From: Bombiscardovia apis
GTDB taxonomy: Bacteria; Actinomycetota; Actinomycetes; Actinomycetales; Bifidobacteriaceae
Direction: 5' to 3'
Assembly: GCF_033095945.1 (NCBI RefSeq)
Contig: NZ_AP026800.1
Location: 1,054,001 to 1,118,000 of the forward strand
Length of the DNA stretch: 64,000 nt
Both the position numbers and the translations under genes were made by a program. Under the pieces are notes generated by a model, which saw only the letters and a list, made by a program, of their open reading frames with translations, did no database searches and had not been told where the DNA came from. Shown one piece after another: positions 37,422 through 47,001 of the stretch. The stretch's first letter is position 1. The number at the start of each line of letters is the position of its first letter.

Positions 37422-39197
37422 TTAGAGACGACTCGATTCCAACAGCTCTCGGGCATGCTGCAAGGAAGTATCGGATTCGCTACCGGCCAGCATGCGGGCT
37501 ATCTCTTGCTCGCGCTTGGCTTCGCTCACTTCTTCCACGCTGGTATTGGTAGCACCAGACCCACTTTCTTTAACAACCACAAACTGGCGGTCCGCCCAAG
37601 AAGCCACCTGGGCCAAATGTGTCACAACAATAACCTGGGCACTCTGAGCCAGCAAAGCCAGCCTCTTGCCCAGCTCAACCGCAGTCTTGCCACCTACTCC
37701 CGCATCGACTTCGTCAAAAATGAAAGTGACCCGCTCCCCCAGCTCGGTAGGGTGACTGGCAGCAGAAGCAGCATTTGAGCCCTTCTTAGCTTTCGCCTGG
37801 CTCTTGCCAGCAGGCGATCCCTTAGCCTCAGCAGCCACCAGCTCCATAGCCAGCATCAACCGGCTCAACTCGCCGCCAGAAGCGCTCGAACCCATCGGAA
37901 GCTGAGGAGATCCAGGAAATGGCGTAAAGAGGAAGCTCACATCGTCTACTCCGTGGGCATCCAAACGCGAATCGGCCCGAGCCGCAACCTGCACCGACAA
38001 CGCAGCCCCGCTCATAGCAAGAGCATTGAGTTCTTCGCTCACTTGGGCACTCAGCCGCTTCCCAGCCTCTTGACGCTTACTAGAAAGAGTTTGAGCAGCT
38101 TCCAAGGCTAGCGCATGCGCCTCTTCTCGCTCACCGCGCAAGGCCTGAACCTTTTCGGGGGAAGCATCCATATCTTCCAAGTCATACCCGGCTTGCTCCC
38201 GCCAGGCGAGCACATCTTCAATGGTGGGCCCCCAGCGCTCTTTGAGTTCTTCTATGTCGTGAATGCGAGCGTTGAGCTTGTCGAGGTCTCCAGATTCCCC
38301 CTCGCCATCTATCTGCTGAGCCAAGCCAAATACTAGGTCAGAGAGGTCTGCGCTCATGGAACGCAAGCGCTGTATTGGGTCGTCGAAGAGGTCGTTCACG
38401 CCCACTGCCTGCAAGGATTGGATAGCCTGATCAAGCAGCGCTGCAACGCTCGGCGCATCAACGTCGACATCGGCAGCCAGCTGGGAGGCATCTAAGGCCG
38501 CTAAGGCACCGGTAACGCCCTCCCCTATCTGGGCAGCATGCTCGATTCTGTCTCGATGCTCCTTGAGTTCGGCATCTTCGCCAGCCCTAGGTGCCACCTG
38601 ATCGATGCGGGCGATAGATTGGCGTAAGTAGTCAGCCTGTTGTAAGGCCCCTACCTGCTGTTCACTTAGCTGTGTCAGTCGCTTATCTAATTCTTGCAAT
38701 CGCTCCCAGGCCAACCGGTAAGCGTCTAGTTCAACCCCATCGCCTGCGTAACGGTCGAGGAAGTCTCGCTGCCGGGCAGGGGCCGCCATTCGCATCTGGT
38801 CTGACTGACCGTGGATAGTGACCAGCTGAGCACTAACATCGGCTAAGAGCGTGCGAGGCATGGTATGCCCATTAACCAAAGAGCGCGAACGCCCCTGCTC
38901 GGGAACTGAGCGGGCCAAAAAAAGCTGCCCGTCTTCCAGCTCCATGCCAGCGTCTTCAAGTATGTGTGCGGCTGGGGAATCTGCGTTGACTGCAAACACG
39001 CCTTGGGCCCAAGCGGCTTCTTGCCCCGGGGCTATTCGGGCAGTTTGCGCAGGAGCTCCGGAGATTAAGCCGATTGCATTGAGCAGCATGGACTTACCTG
39101 CGCCCGTTTCGCCAGTAATAGCCGTCATGCCGGGGGCTGGGCTGAGCAGGGCGTGGTGAATCGGACCTAAGTCACGTACTTCGAGTTCTTCAAGCAT
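37422..39197 (-). CDS. recN: DNA repair protein RecN
   Basis: RecN is an SMC-like ATPase in double-strand break repair. The 591-residue protein has Walker A ITGETGAGKSMLLNA (about 26-40), long coiled coils (about 150-380), SASGGELSRLMLA signature and Walker B TFIFDEVDAGVGG. The family-specific QLVTIHGQSDQ is present. ATG follows AGGAGGC. Its start overlaps the nadK stop by eight bases, so the two are probably co-transcribed, an arrangement common in actinobacteria. Confidence 0.97.
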   Translation of the reverse strand: MLEELEVRDLGPIHHALLSPAPGMTAITGETGAGKSMLLNAIGLISGAPAQTARIAPGQEAAWAQGVFAVNADSPAAHILEDAGMELEDGQLFLARSVPEQGRSRSLVNGHTMPRTLLADVSAQLVTIHGQSDQMRMAAPARQRDFLDRYAGDGVELDAYRLAWERLQELDKRLTQLSEQQVGALQQADYLRQSIARIDQVAPRAGEDAELKEHRDRIEHAAQIGEGVTGALAALDASQLAADVDVDAPSVAALLDQAIQSLQAVGVNDLFDDPIQRLRSMSADLSDLVFGLAQQIDGEGESGDLDKLNARIHDIEELKERWGPTIEDVLAWREQAGYDLEDMDASPEKVQALRGEREEAHALALEAAQTLSSKRQEAGKRLSAQVSEELNALAMSGAALSVQVAARADSRLDAHGVDDVSFLFTPFPGSPQLPMGSSASGGELSRLMLAMELVAAEAKGSPAGKSQAKAKKGSNAASAASHPTELGERVTFIFDEVDAGVGGKTAVELGKRLALLAQSAQVIVVTHLAQVASWADRQFVVVKESGSGATNTSVEEVSEAKREQEIARMLAGSESDTSLQHARELLESSRL

Positions 39198-40107
39198 CTC
39201 TTGCCTCCTGCCCTCGCTTAGCGGAGAGATTGGGATGGTGTTGTTCCCTCCACCCCACGACCGGCAAATCGAATTTGCTCACCAAACGTTGGGTAAAGGA
39301 AGCTCCGGACAGTCGCGCCAAGTGGAATATGTCATGCGATTGGCGGACCGTAACTCGCGAACCCTTGGGCACCAAAAGCTGGCGGCGACCATCGCAGCAG
39401 ATCCAACCATCGGAAGGCGAATCGTCGAGCAAACCAATAGTATAAGTGGACTGCGGGCCAATGACGAGCGAACGCGCGAAGAGGGCATGCGCCGCTATAG
39501 GCACCATTTGCAGGGATTGGGCGTCGGGCCACACAATCGGGCCTCCTGCCGAGAAAGCGTAGGCGGTAGAACCAGTTGGAGTTGCAACGATAATGCCGTC
39601 GCAGCCGTAGGAAGACATTTCTACGTCGTCTACGCGCAGGCTAACCTCAACCATTTTGCCCCGGCTGTATCGCTCTAGCGTCATGTCGTTCAGGGCCCAG
39701 TCAGTCAAGGGCTTATCTGCCCCAGGCAGCCACAAGTCCACGTGGGCCACCATGCGCTCTTCAATGGAGTAATCGTGGGCGGCAACCTTGGACATGGCCT
39801 CACCAATTTGGAAGCTCTCAAACTCAGCCAAGAAGCCTACATGTCCAAGATTCACCCCCAAAATGGGCACTCCGGTACATTTCACCAGCTCTGCGGCGCG
39901 CAAAATAGTACCGTCACCGCCCAAGACGATAACGATTTCAGTATCAGGGTCGACCTGTTGGTAGGGCTCGCCGAAAGCTGGAGCTTCGCTGTTATCAACG
40001 ATAGAAACGCTAAAACCTGAGCTTTTCAGCTGGTTCAGAGCTTCCGTTACGATACTGCTCGAACGCACGCGCTGATGCGTGACCACTACCGCTTTTCTCT
40101 CGCTCAT
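39190..40107 (-). CDS. nadK: NAD kinase
   Basis: NadK phosphorylates NAD to NADP. The 305-residue protein carries VLGGDGTILRAAE (GGDGT, about 64-76), NLGHVGFLAEF and PTGSTAYAFSAGGPIVWP, the full set of family motifs. ATG at 40107 follows GGAG; the 11 residues before it are not conserved. It overlaps recN. With nadD and nadE it covers the last three steps from nicotinate mononucleotide to NADP in this window. Confidence 0.97.
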   Translation of the reverse strand: MSERKAVVVTHQRVRSSSIVTEALNQLKSSGFSVSIVDNSEAPAFGEPYQQVDPDTEIVIVLGGDGTILRAAELVKCTGVPILGVNLGHVGFLAEFESFQIGEAMSKVAAHDYSIEERMVAHVDLWLPGADKPLTDWALNDMTLERYSRGKMVEVSLRVDDVEMSSYGCDGIIVATPTGSTAYAFSAGGPIVWPDAQSLQMVPIAAHALFARSLVIGPQSTYTIGLLDDSPSDGWICCDGRRQLLVPKGSRVTVRQSHDIFHLARLSGASFTQRLVSKFDLPVVGWREQHHPNLSAKRGQEARDA

Positions 40108-40148
40108 AGCTCTCCTTCGCCCGCCATCTTCACTTAGCAAACTACCCT

Positions 40149-41516
40149 TTACGCAGTTCGCTCCTCAAGAGTTTGGTCGCCTATGCCCTTTCGTACCAGT
40201 TGCGGCGGCTGTTCACCATCGACCGCAGCTGCATCAACGAGGACTTGGTCGATGTCTGAGCGTTCCGGAATTTCAAACATGGTGTCTTCCAAAGTTTTTT
40301 CGATAATAGAGCGCAGTCCGCGGGCACCGACTCCTGCCGCGAGTGCCTTTTCAGCAATCCTATCTAAGGCATCCTCGCTGAAGGTGAGGGTCACGCCATC
40401 GTCGAGGAACATGCGCTGATATTGCTTCACCAAGGCGTTGTCTGGCTGAGTCAAGACTTGCTTAAGTTGGTTTTGGTCCAGCTTGCCCAGGGTAGAAATG
40501 ACTGGCAAGCGGCCCACGAATTCGGGCAGCAATCCGAAATTCTCCAAGTCGTCTGCGTTGACCTCGCGCAGAATCTGCTCACGCGGCACGTCTTTGTCTT
40601 TCCAAGAGGCAGCGAAGCCGGACTCATGCAGGCCCAAGCGCTGTTGAATAATGTCTTCAAGGCCTACGAAAGCACCGCCACAAATAAAGAGAATGCCGTG
40701 GGTATCGAGCTGTATGCACTCCTGATCTCGCTGCTTGCGCGAGCCTTCCAAGGGCACCCGGGCTACTGTGCCTTCAATAATCTTTAGGAGAGCCTGCTGC
40801 ACGCCTTCGCCAGACACATCTCGGGTTATGGAGGTGTTCTCCCCCGATTTGCGGGCAATTTTGTCAATCTCGTCGATATATATAATGCCCTGCTGAGCTC
40901 GCTCTACATCGCCGTCAGCTGCCTGCAAGAGTCGCTGTAAGACAGTTTCTACGTCGTCTCCCACATAACCAGCTTCGGTCAGCGTCGTAGCATCCGTAAG
41001 CACAAAAGGCACATTCATCATGCGAGCCAGAGACTGAGCCAAATAGGTTTTACCCACGCCTGTAGGGCCCAAGAGCAAGATGTTGGACTTATCAACTTCA
41101 ACATCGTCCAAATCTGCGTTCGCTGCTGGCGGCGCCGGCAGCGGCATGGAAGAGCTACCTTGGTCAGCTGCATCGGTCTTGGTGCTCACTCCCATGCGAG
41201 AAGCGACCCGCTGGCGCTCGATATTGGCCCGCTTGTAGTGGTTGTAAACAGCCACAGCGAGCGTACGCTTAGCAGCTTCCTGTCCCACTACATAATGATT
41301 GAGATAGCCGAAAATCTGGCTGGGCACCGGCAGAACTACCTTGCTCTCCTGGTGCTCTTTCGTCTGGTCCTCGGACAGCATTTGCACGCACAAAGCCACG
41401 CATTCGTCGCAAATCGCAGAAGACGGCCCCTTAATCAGCTTGCCGACCTGCTTCTCACTTTTGCCGCAGAAGTCGCACCGAAAGAGTCCCTCATTGTAAT
41501 TGACAACGCGCCCCAT
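40149..41516 (-). CDS. clpX: Clp protease ATP-binding subunit ClpX
   Basis: ClpX unfolds tagged proteins and feeds them into ClpP. The 455-residue protein has the zinc-binding domain [15 protein letters not shown] with CDECVALC (about 14-46), Walker [13 protein letters not shown] (about 151-162), Walker [15 protein letters not shown] and the pore loop GYVGDD. An Ala/Pro-rich linker (about 110-140) separates the two. The ClpP-binding loop IGL-type sequence is replaced by [10 protein letters not shown] region. It lies downstream of clpP2, 164 bases away. Confidence 0.97.
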   Translation of the reverse strand: MGRVVNYNEGLFRCDFCGKSEKQVGKLIKGPSSAICDECVALCVQMLSEDQTKEHQESKVVLPVPSQIFGYLNHYVVGQEAAKRTLAVAVYNHYKRANIERQRVASRMGVSTKTDAADQGSSSMPLPAPPAANADLDDVEVDKSNILLLGPTGVGKTYLAQSLARMMNVPFVLTDATTLTEAGYVGDDVETVLQRLLQAADGDVERAQQGIIYIDEIDKIARKSGENTSITRDVSGEGVQQALLKIIEGTVARVPLEGSRKQRDQECIQLDTHGILFICGGAFVGLEDIIQQRLGLHESGFAASWKDKDVPREQILREVNADDLENFGLLPEFVGRLPVISTLGKLDQNQLKQVLTQPDNALVKQYQRMFLDDGVTLTFSEDALDRIAEKALAAGVGARGLRSIIEKTLEDTMFEIPERSDIDQVLVDAAAVDGEQPPQLVRKGIGDQTLEERTA

Positions 41517-41619
41517 GCCTGCTCCTTGTGTTAGTTCCGTTGCCTATATTACGCGGCGGGCTCGCCTTGGCGCAACGAATTGAGCAATGTGGTCGAATGT
41601 GCCTGCTCCTACGAAGAGG

Positions 41620-41655
41620 AAACCCCCAAGCTAGGCATTCCCAGCTCAGGGGTTT
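41620..41655 (-). terminator. Weak terminator between clpP2 and clpX
   Basis: AAACCCC (41620-41626) pairs with GGGGTTT (41649-41655), with inner AGCT/AGCT pairing. The minus-strand tail is only TTTCC. It may attenuate rather than end transcription into clpX. Confidence 0.5.
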
Positions 41656-41680
41656 CACCCATGGTAGTGATAGCGGCGAA

Positions 41681-42352
41681 CTACTTGCGGCTTTCCAATA
41701 CTTCGTCTACCATGCCGTACTCTTTGGCTTCTGGCGCGGTCAAAATCGTATCGACTTCGATGTCCTTGCGGATTCGTTCGACATCTTGACCGGTGTGCTT
41801 GGCTAGGGTCTCTTCTAACCAGTTGCGCATGCGCAGCATTTCCTTGGCTTGAATCTCAATCTCCGTGGCCTTACCGAAGTCCTGCTGCATGGCTGGCTGG
41901 TGAATCAACACGCGAGCATTGGGCAGCATGAGTCGCTTACCCTTGGTGCCTGCTGCCAGCAGAATCGAAGCTGCCGAAGCTGCCTGACCCAAGCAGACCG
42001 TCTGCACATCAGGCTTAATGTACTGCATGGTGTCGTAGATTGCAGTCATAGCAGTCATCGAACCGCCAGGAGAGTTGATATAGACGATGACATCGCGGTT
42101 GGGGTCTTGGCTTTCAAGCACCAAGAGCTGGGCCATAATATCGTCGGCAGATGTGTCGTCGACCTGCACACCCATAAAGATAATGCGGTCGTCGAAGAGG
42201 CGTGTGTACGGGTCTTGACGCTTGAAACCGTACGGCGTTTTCTCTTCGAACTGCGGCAAAACATATCGACTTTGAGGGCTCATGCCTGCCATTGCGCGCG
42301 GGCCTGCTAAACGCTGGGCGCGGGCTACGAATTGTGCTTCTTCAGAGGCCAT
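41681..42352 (-). CDS. clpP2: Clp protease proteolytic subunit 2
   Basis: ClpP2 forms one ring of the actinobacterial ClpP1P2 protease. The 223-residue protein has the catalytic Ser in GQAASAASILLAAG (about 118-131) and His in RVLIHQP (about 142-148). The N-terminal MASEEAQFVARAQRLAGPRAM extension is cleaved in relatives. ATG at 42352 follows GGGGAG; a GTG at 42358 overlaps the clpP1 stop but has poor spacing. Co-transcribed with clpP1. Confidence 0.95.
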   Translation of the reverse strand: MASEEAQFVARAQRLAGPRAMAGMSPQSRYVLPQFEEKTPYGFKRQDPYTRLFDDRIIFMGVQVDDTSADDIMAQLLVLESQDPNRDVIVYINSPGGSMTAMTAIYDTMQYIKPDVQTVCLGQAASAASILLAAGTKGKRLMLPNARVLIHQPAMQQDFGKATEIEIQAKEMLRMRNWLEETLAKHTGQDVERIRKDIEVDTILTAPEAKEYGMVDEVLESRK

Positions 42353-42354
42353 GC

Positions 42355-42972
42355 TCACTCCCCTTCCTGGGTTTGCATCGTGCTATGCGTGGTCACGATC
42401 TTGTCTACGAACCCGTATTCCAAAGCCTCCTGGGCATTGAACCAGTGGTCGTACTCGTTGTCTCGGTAAATCTCTTCAATCGTGTGACCGGTTTGGTCAG
42501 CAGTGAGCTGGGAGAGCGTCTTCTTCATATCCATAATCAGCTCGGCATTGATGCGCACATCGGTTGCAGTACCGCCAACGCCGCCCGAAGGCTGATGCAT
42601 CAAGACTCGGGCGTGAGAGGTGATGAAACGCTTGCCCTTAGTACCGGAAGAGAGGAGGAACTGGCCCATTGAAGCGGCCATACCCACGGCCACAGTTGCC
42701 ACATCGGGCTGAATGAGCTGCATGGTGTCGTAAATGGCCATGCCAGCCGTAATGGAACCACCAGGAGAATTGATATAGAGCCAGATATCCTTGCTCGGAT
42801 CTTCGGCTGCAAGCATCAACATCTGGGCGCAAATAACGTTCGCATTCGCGTCCTTGACCTCATCGCCCAGCCAGATAATACGATCTTTGAGTAGGCGGTT
42901 GAAAATGGGGTCAGTAATCGAGGGAACTTCCCCCTCGTCCATAACGGGCATAGTTGCAAGAGTATTGCTCAC
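42355..42972 (-). CDS. clpP1: Clp protease proteolytic subunit 1
   Basis: ClpP1 forms the other ring of the ClpP1P2 protease. The 205-residue protein has the catalytic Ser in [15 protein letters not shown] (about 93-107), His in [10 protein letters not shown] and Asp in [12 protein letters not shown] at 42972 follows GGAG by about six bases. Gene order tig-clpP1-clpP2-clpX is the typical actinobacterial one. It lies two bases from clpP2. Confidence 0.95.
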   Translation of the reverse strand: MSNTLATMPVMDEGEVPSITDPIFNRLLKDRIIWLGDEVKDANANVICAQMLMLAAEDPSKDIWLYINSPGGSITAGMAIYDTMQLIQPDVATVAVGMAASMGQFLLSSGTKGKRFITSHARVLMHQPSGGVGGTATDVRINAELIMDMKKTLSQLTADQTGHTIEEIYRDNEYDHWFNAQEALEYGFVDKIVTTHSTMQTQEGE

Positions 42973-43052
42973 CGTGTCTCCTTTGAAGTACATGTCATAA
43001 TCTGAGCCTACCGCTTCGCACTGACGCTTGAGGCCGGTTGTGCTAGCTGCGC

Positions 43053-43111
43053 AAAAGCCGCGTCCAGCACCTACAAGGGATAATTCCCATGATAAGCGCT
43101 GAACGCGGCTT
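43053..43111 (-). terminator. Rho-independent terminator of tig
   Basis: AAGCCGCGTCCAGC (43055-43068) pairs with GCTGAACGCGGCTT (43098-43111) with one mismatch, and an inner GGGATAATTCCC forms a second stem. The minus strand continues TTTT. It lies 30 bases past the tig stop, so clpP1 needs its own promoter. Confidence 0.85.
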
Positions 43112-43140
43112 GAGCTACAACCGCTTGCGCGGATTCACAC

Positions 43141-44532
43141 TTATTCGTTGCCCTCTGCGGCAGCAGCCTGAGTCAGCTCGTCTGCAACAGCGGCAGCAGC
43201 AGAAGCAGCCTGTACGCTCTCGGACTCGTCTTCCTCAGCTACGGACTCGTCTTCGCCCAAGAACTGGGAAAGATCCAAGACCTTGCCATCAGAATCCTTG
43301 AAGGTGACTGCGCGCATACCAGCGAGCATACCCTTAGAGCGGCCCACTTCCTGCACGGCAGAACCCAACTGGCCATTCTGCACGATGGCGTTGATGAAGG
43401 CGGAGGGATCCATGCCGTACTGCTGGGCGATGGAAGCCAAGAAGTTAGTAACATCAGCCTGAGAGACCTTTACCTCCAGCTTATCAGCCAAGGTATCGAG
43501 CACAATCTGGTCGCGCAGTTCCTTCTCGACGGTTTCCTCAGCTTCAGCCTTCTCTTCCTTAGAAGCAGACTTGGCATCCTTACCGGCATTCTTGAGTTGG
43601 TCAGCAATCATGGACTCCTTGATGCCCTTGGGCACAGGAATCTCTAGGCCTTCCTTGAGCTTGGCGATGAAGGCATCACGGGCATCGGTAGCCTGGCGAC
43701 CTTCAGCATCTTGCTCGCACTGCTTGCGCACGTCGGCCTTGAGCTCTTCAAGAGTCTCGAACTCGGAGGCCTGCTGAGCAAAGTCGTCGTCGAGCTCGGG
43801 CAGTTCCTCTGCCTTTACCGAGTTGACTTTGACCTTAATCTGAGCCTTCTCGCCTTCATGCTCGCCAGCTTCGAGAGTGCCCTCGAAAGTGGTCTCTTCG
43901 CCGGAGGACAGGCCGTCGAGAGCCTCGTCCAAGCCGTCGAGCATGGTTTCAGAACCGAGCTCGTAAGAGACACCCTGCTGGGAGTCGGCGCTCTCGCCGT
44001 CGATGACAGCGTCGAGGTCGATGGAGACGAAGTCTCCCTTCTTGGCGGGGCGGTCTACCGAGATCAACGTGCCGAAGCGCTGACGGAGGTTATCCAAGCG
44101 CTTGGTCACGTCTTCGTCCGTAACCTCAGGCTTGGCAACTTCGATTTCCATGCCTGCAATGTCGGGCAGCTCAATCTGAGGGCGAACTTCTACCTCAGCA
44201 GTGAACTTGAGTTTGGTGTCGTCCTGAGCGGACTCAGGAACTTCCTTGACGTCGATTTCGGGCTGAGCCATAGCATGCAGCTCCTTTTGTGCCAGAGCCT
44301 TGGAATAAAGCTCGGGAACACCCGAATTGACTGCTTCGCCGGCAACGGAGGCAAAGCCGACCCGCTGGTCGATAATACGACCGGGCACATGGCCTTTGCG
44401 GAAGCCAGGTACGTTGACCTGCTTAGCAATGTCTTTGCGAGCCGCATCCAGATACGGGTCAAACTCGTCCTTGTCGACGGTAATGGTAAGCCTCACCTTT
44501 GTGGGCTCAAGATTCCTAACGCTGATTTTCAC
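43141..44532 (-). CDS. tig: Trigger factor
   Basis: Trigger factor is the ribosome-bound chaperone. The 463-residue protein has the ribosome-binding signature GFRKGHVPGRIIDQ (about 42-55) in the N-terminal domain, an FKBP-type isomerase domain (about 160-250, KKGDFVSIDLDAVIDGE), and a C-terminal arm domain ending in an acidic Ala-rich tail. GTG at 44532 follows GGAG six bases upstream. Homologues start at KISVRNLEPTKV-like sequence, matching this choice. Confidence 0.97.
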   Translation of the reverse strand: MKISVRNLEPTKVRLTITVDKDEFDPYLDAARKDIAKQVNVPGFRKGHVPGRIIDQRVGFASVAGEAVNSGVPELYSKALAQKELHAMAQPEIDVKEVPESAQDDTKLKFTAEVEVRPQIELPDIAGMEIEVAKPEVTDEDVTKRLDNLRQRFGTLISVDRPAKKGDFVSIDLDAVIDGESADSQQGVSYELGSETMLDGLDEALDGLSSGEETTFEGTLEAGEHEGEKAQIKVKVNSVKAEELPELDDDFAQQASEFETLEELKADVRKQCEQDAEGRQATDARDAFIAKLKEGLEIPVPKGIKESMIADQLKNAGKDAKSASKEEKAEAEETVEKELRDQIVLDTLADKLEVKVSQADVTNFLASIAQQYGMDPSAFINAIVQNGQLGSAVQEVGRSKGMLAGMRAVTFKDSDGKVLDLSQFLGEDESVAEEDESESVQAASAAAAVADELTQAAAAEGNE

Positions 44533-44602
44533 GCTGCGCTCCAATTCATCACAACCGTTTGGTCTGCCTATATCTGCCAGTTTTCTGCCAATCCAGCAAC
44601 CT

Positions 44603-45895
44603 TTACATCATAGCTCGACTTACGGACTCGCTGACCAATTCCACCTGCCAGGGGCGAGCCCCCTCATCACGTAGAAAAGCACCAACATCCCTGCGGGCAG
44701 GTTCGTCGGTCCAGCACAAGTCTCGCAAGTATTGCGGTTTTATCACCAGATCAACAGGCATATTCGTATCTTTAGCTATCTGTTCTACACTCTGGCGCAC
44801 TGCACTCAAGCGTTCAAAACGCTCGGGATGCCGCTTCCAGACTTTCATCGAGCGCGGCCCGCTGCCCTCTTCTGAATCGTCGTGTGGCACCTGCGGAGGC
44901 TTGGGTAACTCGTCGTTGCTCAAGACCAGAGCGTCGAGGATGGTCTGCCTCCACACGCTGGGCCGAATCGAGCGCTGGATGGGCGCATATCGCTCAAACA
45001 TTTTGTCTTGCTCGCCGCCGGTACGCATGCGCACCCGCTCATTAAGAGAGCGAATAGAGCGGAACTGGCGGCCATTGCGTGGCTTCAAGCGAGCCGCCTC
45101 AATAATGGCCGCATCAGGCAGCAACAGACTAGGAGAAATATCGTTCTCACGGGCCAGCTCGTCTCTCTTAGTCCACAAGGCCCGCACCACTGCCAATCCC
45201 CGCCTATCGTTGCGCAGGGAGGTAATGTGAGAGGTCCGGCGCCAAGGCTGGCTGCTGGGTTCCTTACGCTGGCCGCCGGTCTCTAAGAGCCAAGCGAATT
45301 CTTGGCGAGCCCACTCGCTTTTGCCCTGCTGGAGCAAGTCTTTCGTCATGGCATCTTCGAGCTCAAGCAGGAGTTCCACGTCGAGAGCCGCGTAATTACG
45401 CCAATCTCTGGGCAGTGGTCGGTAGGACCAATCGGCTGCTGAATGCTCTTTTGCAAGGCTTATACCAAGATAATGCTCGGTCACGGCAGACAGGCTTACA
45501 TGGGCCAAACCAAGCATGCGGGCTGCAAGTTCGGTATCAAACAGCCCTTGCATTTGCATTCCTAGCTCAACGAAACCGGGCAAGTCCTGCCTGCTATCGT
45601 GAATAATCCAGCTAGCATCGCCTATGGCGTGGTTGAAGTCTTGCCAAGAGCCGCCCTGCTCCCCTATGGCTACCGGGTCTACGAGTGCGATGTTGACGCC
45701 AGAGCGCTTGAACTGCACCAAGTAGTCCTGCTGTCCGTAGCGAAAACCTGAGGCCCGCTCTGCATCGGCTGCCAAGGAACCGCTAGCTTGCGCGTATGCC
45801 TGGCACATCTTTTGAAAAGCTGCCAGAGTATCGATAACTGTGGGAACCCCTTCGCGAGGTTCGGCAAGCAAGTGTGGTTCTAGGTCTTGGGCCAA
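44603..45895 (-). CDS. rnd: Ribonuclease D
   Basis: RNase D is a DEDDy 3'-5' exonuclease that trims tRNA and other RNAs. The 430-residue protein has DAERASGFRYGQQDYLVQ (about 42-59) as the first motif, HDSRQDLPGF and FDTELAARMLGL as the second, and DWSYRPLPRDWRNYAALDVELL as the third. An HRDC domain follows (about 215-300). The length is typical of actinobacterial forms. The only in-frame start near the conserved N-terminus is TTG at 45895, with GAGG rather far upstream. It stands between tig and pflA. Confidence 0.92.
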   Translation of the reverse strand: MAQDLEPHLLAEPREGVPTVIDTLAAFQKMCQAYAQASGSLAADAERASGFRYGQQDYLVQFKRSGVNIALVDPVAIGEQGGSWQDFNHAIGDASWIIHDSRQDLPGFVELGMQMQGLFDTELAARMLGLAHVSLSAVTEHYLGISLAKEHSAADWSYRPLPRDWRNYAALDVELLLELEDAMTKDLLQQGKSEWARQEFAWLLETGGQRKEPSSQPWRRTSHITSLRNDRRGLAVVRALWTKRDELARENDISPSLLLPDAAIIEAARLKPRNGRQFRSIRSLNERVRMRTGGEQDKMFERYAPIQRSIRPSVWRQTILDALVLSNDELPKPPQVPHDDSEEGSGPRSMKVWKRHPERFERLSAVRQSVEQIAKDTNMPVDLVIKPQYLRDLCWTDEPARRDVGAFLRDEGARPWQVELVSESVSRAMM

Positions 45896-45970
45896 CTGGT
45901 TTCACGCCTCTTTTCGGTAAGCCTGTGCCGTATAGACGTACACAGCTTAGCGCAAGGTCTGAAAGTCTGT

Positions 45971-46852
45971 TTAATAGACTACAAAACCGTGGGATTCGAG
46001 CTGCTTCTTCACCCGCTCTTGCAGGGCGTGAGAGGGCCCCTTCTTCTCTTCCAAAGGGTAAGGAATGCGCATCTCGTGCCACTTTGGCCGACCCAACTGG
46101 TGGAAGGGTAGCACGTCGATGTGTTCAATGGCATCTTTGAACTGTTCGCAGACTTCCGCGACTTTTTCAACGTTTTCTTCTGAATCGGTCAGGCCCGGCA
46201 CTAAGACGAAGCGCACCCATATCTTGGAGCCAGCATCTTGCAGGCGCTTACCAAAGTCGATGGTGGGAGCCAAGGTGCTGCCGGTCACGATTTTGTAGGT
46301 TTCTTCGTCTCCGGACTTCACATCGAGCAGGCACAAGTCGATGTCGTTAATCATCTCGTCGGTATAGTTTTTGTTCAAAAAACCAGAGGTATCTAGGCAG
46401 GTATGTACGCCCATCTCTTTAGCTGCCCTAAAGACGCGGGAAACGAAAGCTGCCTGCATCATGGACTCACCACCCGAAAAGGTGATGCCGCCGCCGGTAG
46501 CCTTGAAGAGGTCTTCATAACGGGCCACTTTGTCGATCATGGCTTGCAGGTAGACCGGCTTGCCGTCGCGCATCTTCCAAGTGTCGGGATTCTGGCAGTA
46601 TTGGCAGCGCAGGGGGCAGCCCGACATAAACACGGTCATGCGGGTGCCGGGGCCGTCGACCGAGGTATTGATATCCCAAGAGTGCACGAAGCCGATATCG
46701 CCGGTACGGAGGGCATCGATGCGGTCGCGCCGGTCGAGGCCGATGGGAGAATCGAAACCGGATAGGCCACCCATCAGGGTTTGACTTTGATAGACCTTAG
46801 ACTCTTTCAGCATGTGCGGATTCGTGGTATGGAATTGCGTGCCTTGGGCCAT
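45971..46852 (-). CDS. pflA: Pyruvate formate-lyase activating enzyme
   Basis: PflA is a radical SAM enzyme that installs the glycyl radical in PflB. The 293-residue protein has the cluster motif CPLRCQYCQNPDTW (about 77-90), FSGGESMMQA, HTCLDTSGFL and DVKSGDEETY. The first 45 residues are an extension relative to the shortest homologues. ATG at 46852 follows GGAGG; an ATG at 46855 adds one residue. A terminator separates it from pflB upstream, so full-length transcripts must read through or start separately. Confidence 0.96.
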   Translation of the reverse strand: MAQGTQFHTTNPHMLKESKVYQSQTLMGGLSGFDSPIGLDRRDRIDALRTGDIGFVHSWDINTSVDGPGTRMTVFMSGCPLRCQYCQNPDTWKMRDGKPVYLQAMIDKVARYEDLFKATGGGITFSGGESMMQAAFVSRVFRAAKEMGVHTCLDTSGFLNKNYTDEMINDIDLCLLDVKSGDEETYKIVTGSTLAPTIDFGKRLQDAGSKIWVRFVLVPGLTDSEENVEKVAEVCEQFKDAIEHIDVLPFHQLGRPKWHEMRIPYPLEEKKGPSHALQERVKKQLESHGFVVY

Positions 46853-46914
46853 CATGTGCCTCCCTGCATTGATTGAGCCTGGTCTTTGTAGGTATCTGTG
46901 CGAATACCAACAGT

Positions 46915-46948
46915 ATAAAAGAGGGGCGAGGCTTGTGCCCCGCCCCTC
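46915..46948 (-). terminator. Rho-independent terminator between pflB and pflA
   Basis: GAGGGGCG (46921-46928) pairs perfectly with CGCCCCTC (46941-46948) around a 12-base loop. The minus strand then reads TTTTAT. It lies 54 bases past the pflB stop and 60 before the pflA start. Confidence 0.92.
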
Positions 46949-47001
46949 AAACTTTTCAAGCTCTAGGCTTGAAGAGCGCTAACTTACTAGCGCCTCTGAC
47001 A

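Noticed and set aside
43711..44613. Plus-strand 300-codon frame opposite tig
   Set aside because: It is an antisense shadow of the trigger factor gene, whose codon bias leaves the opposite frame open. No motif or ribosome site.
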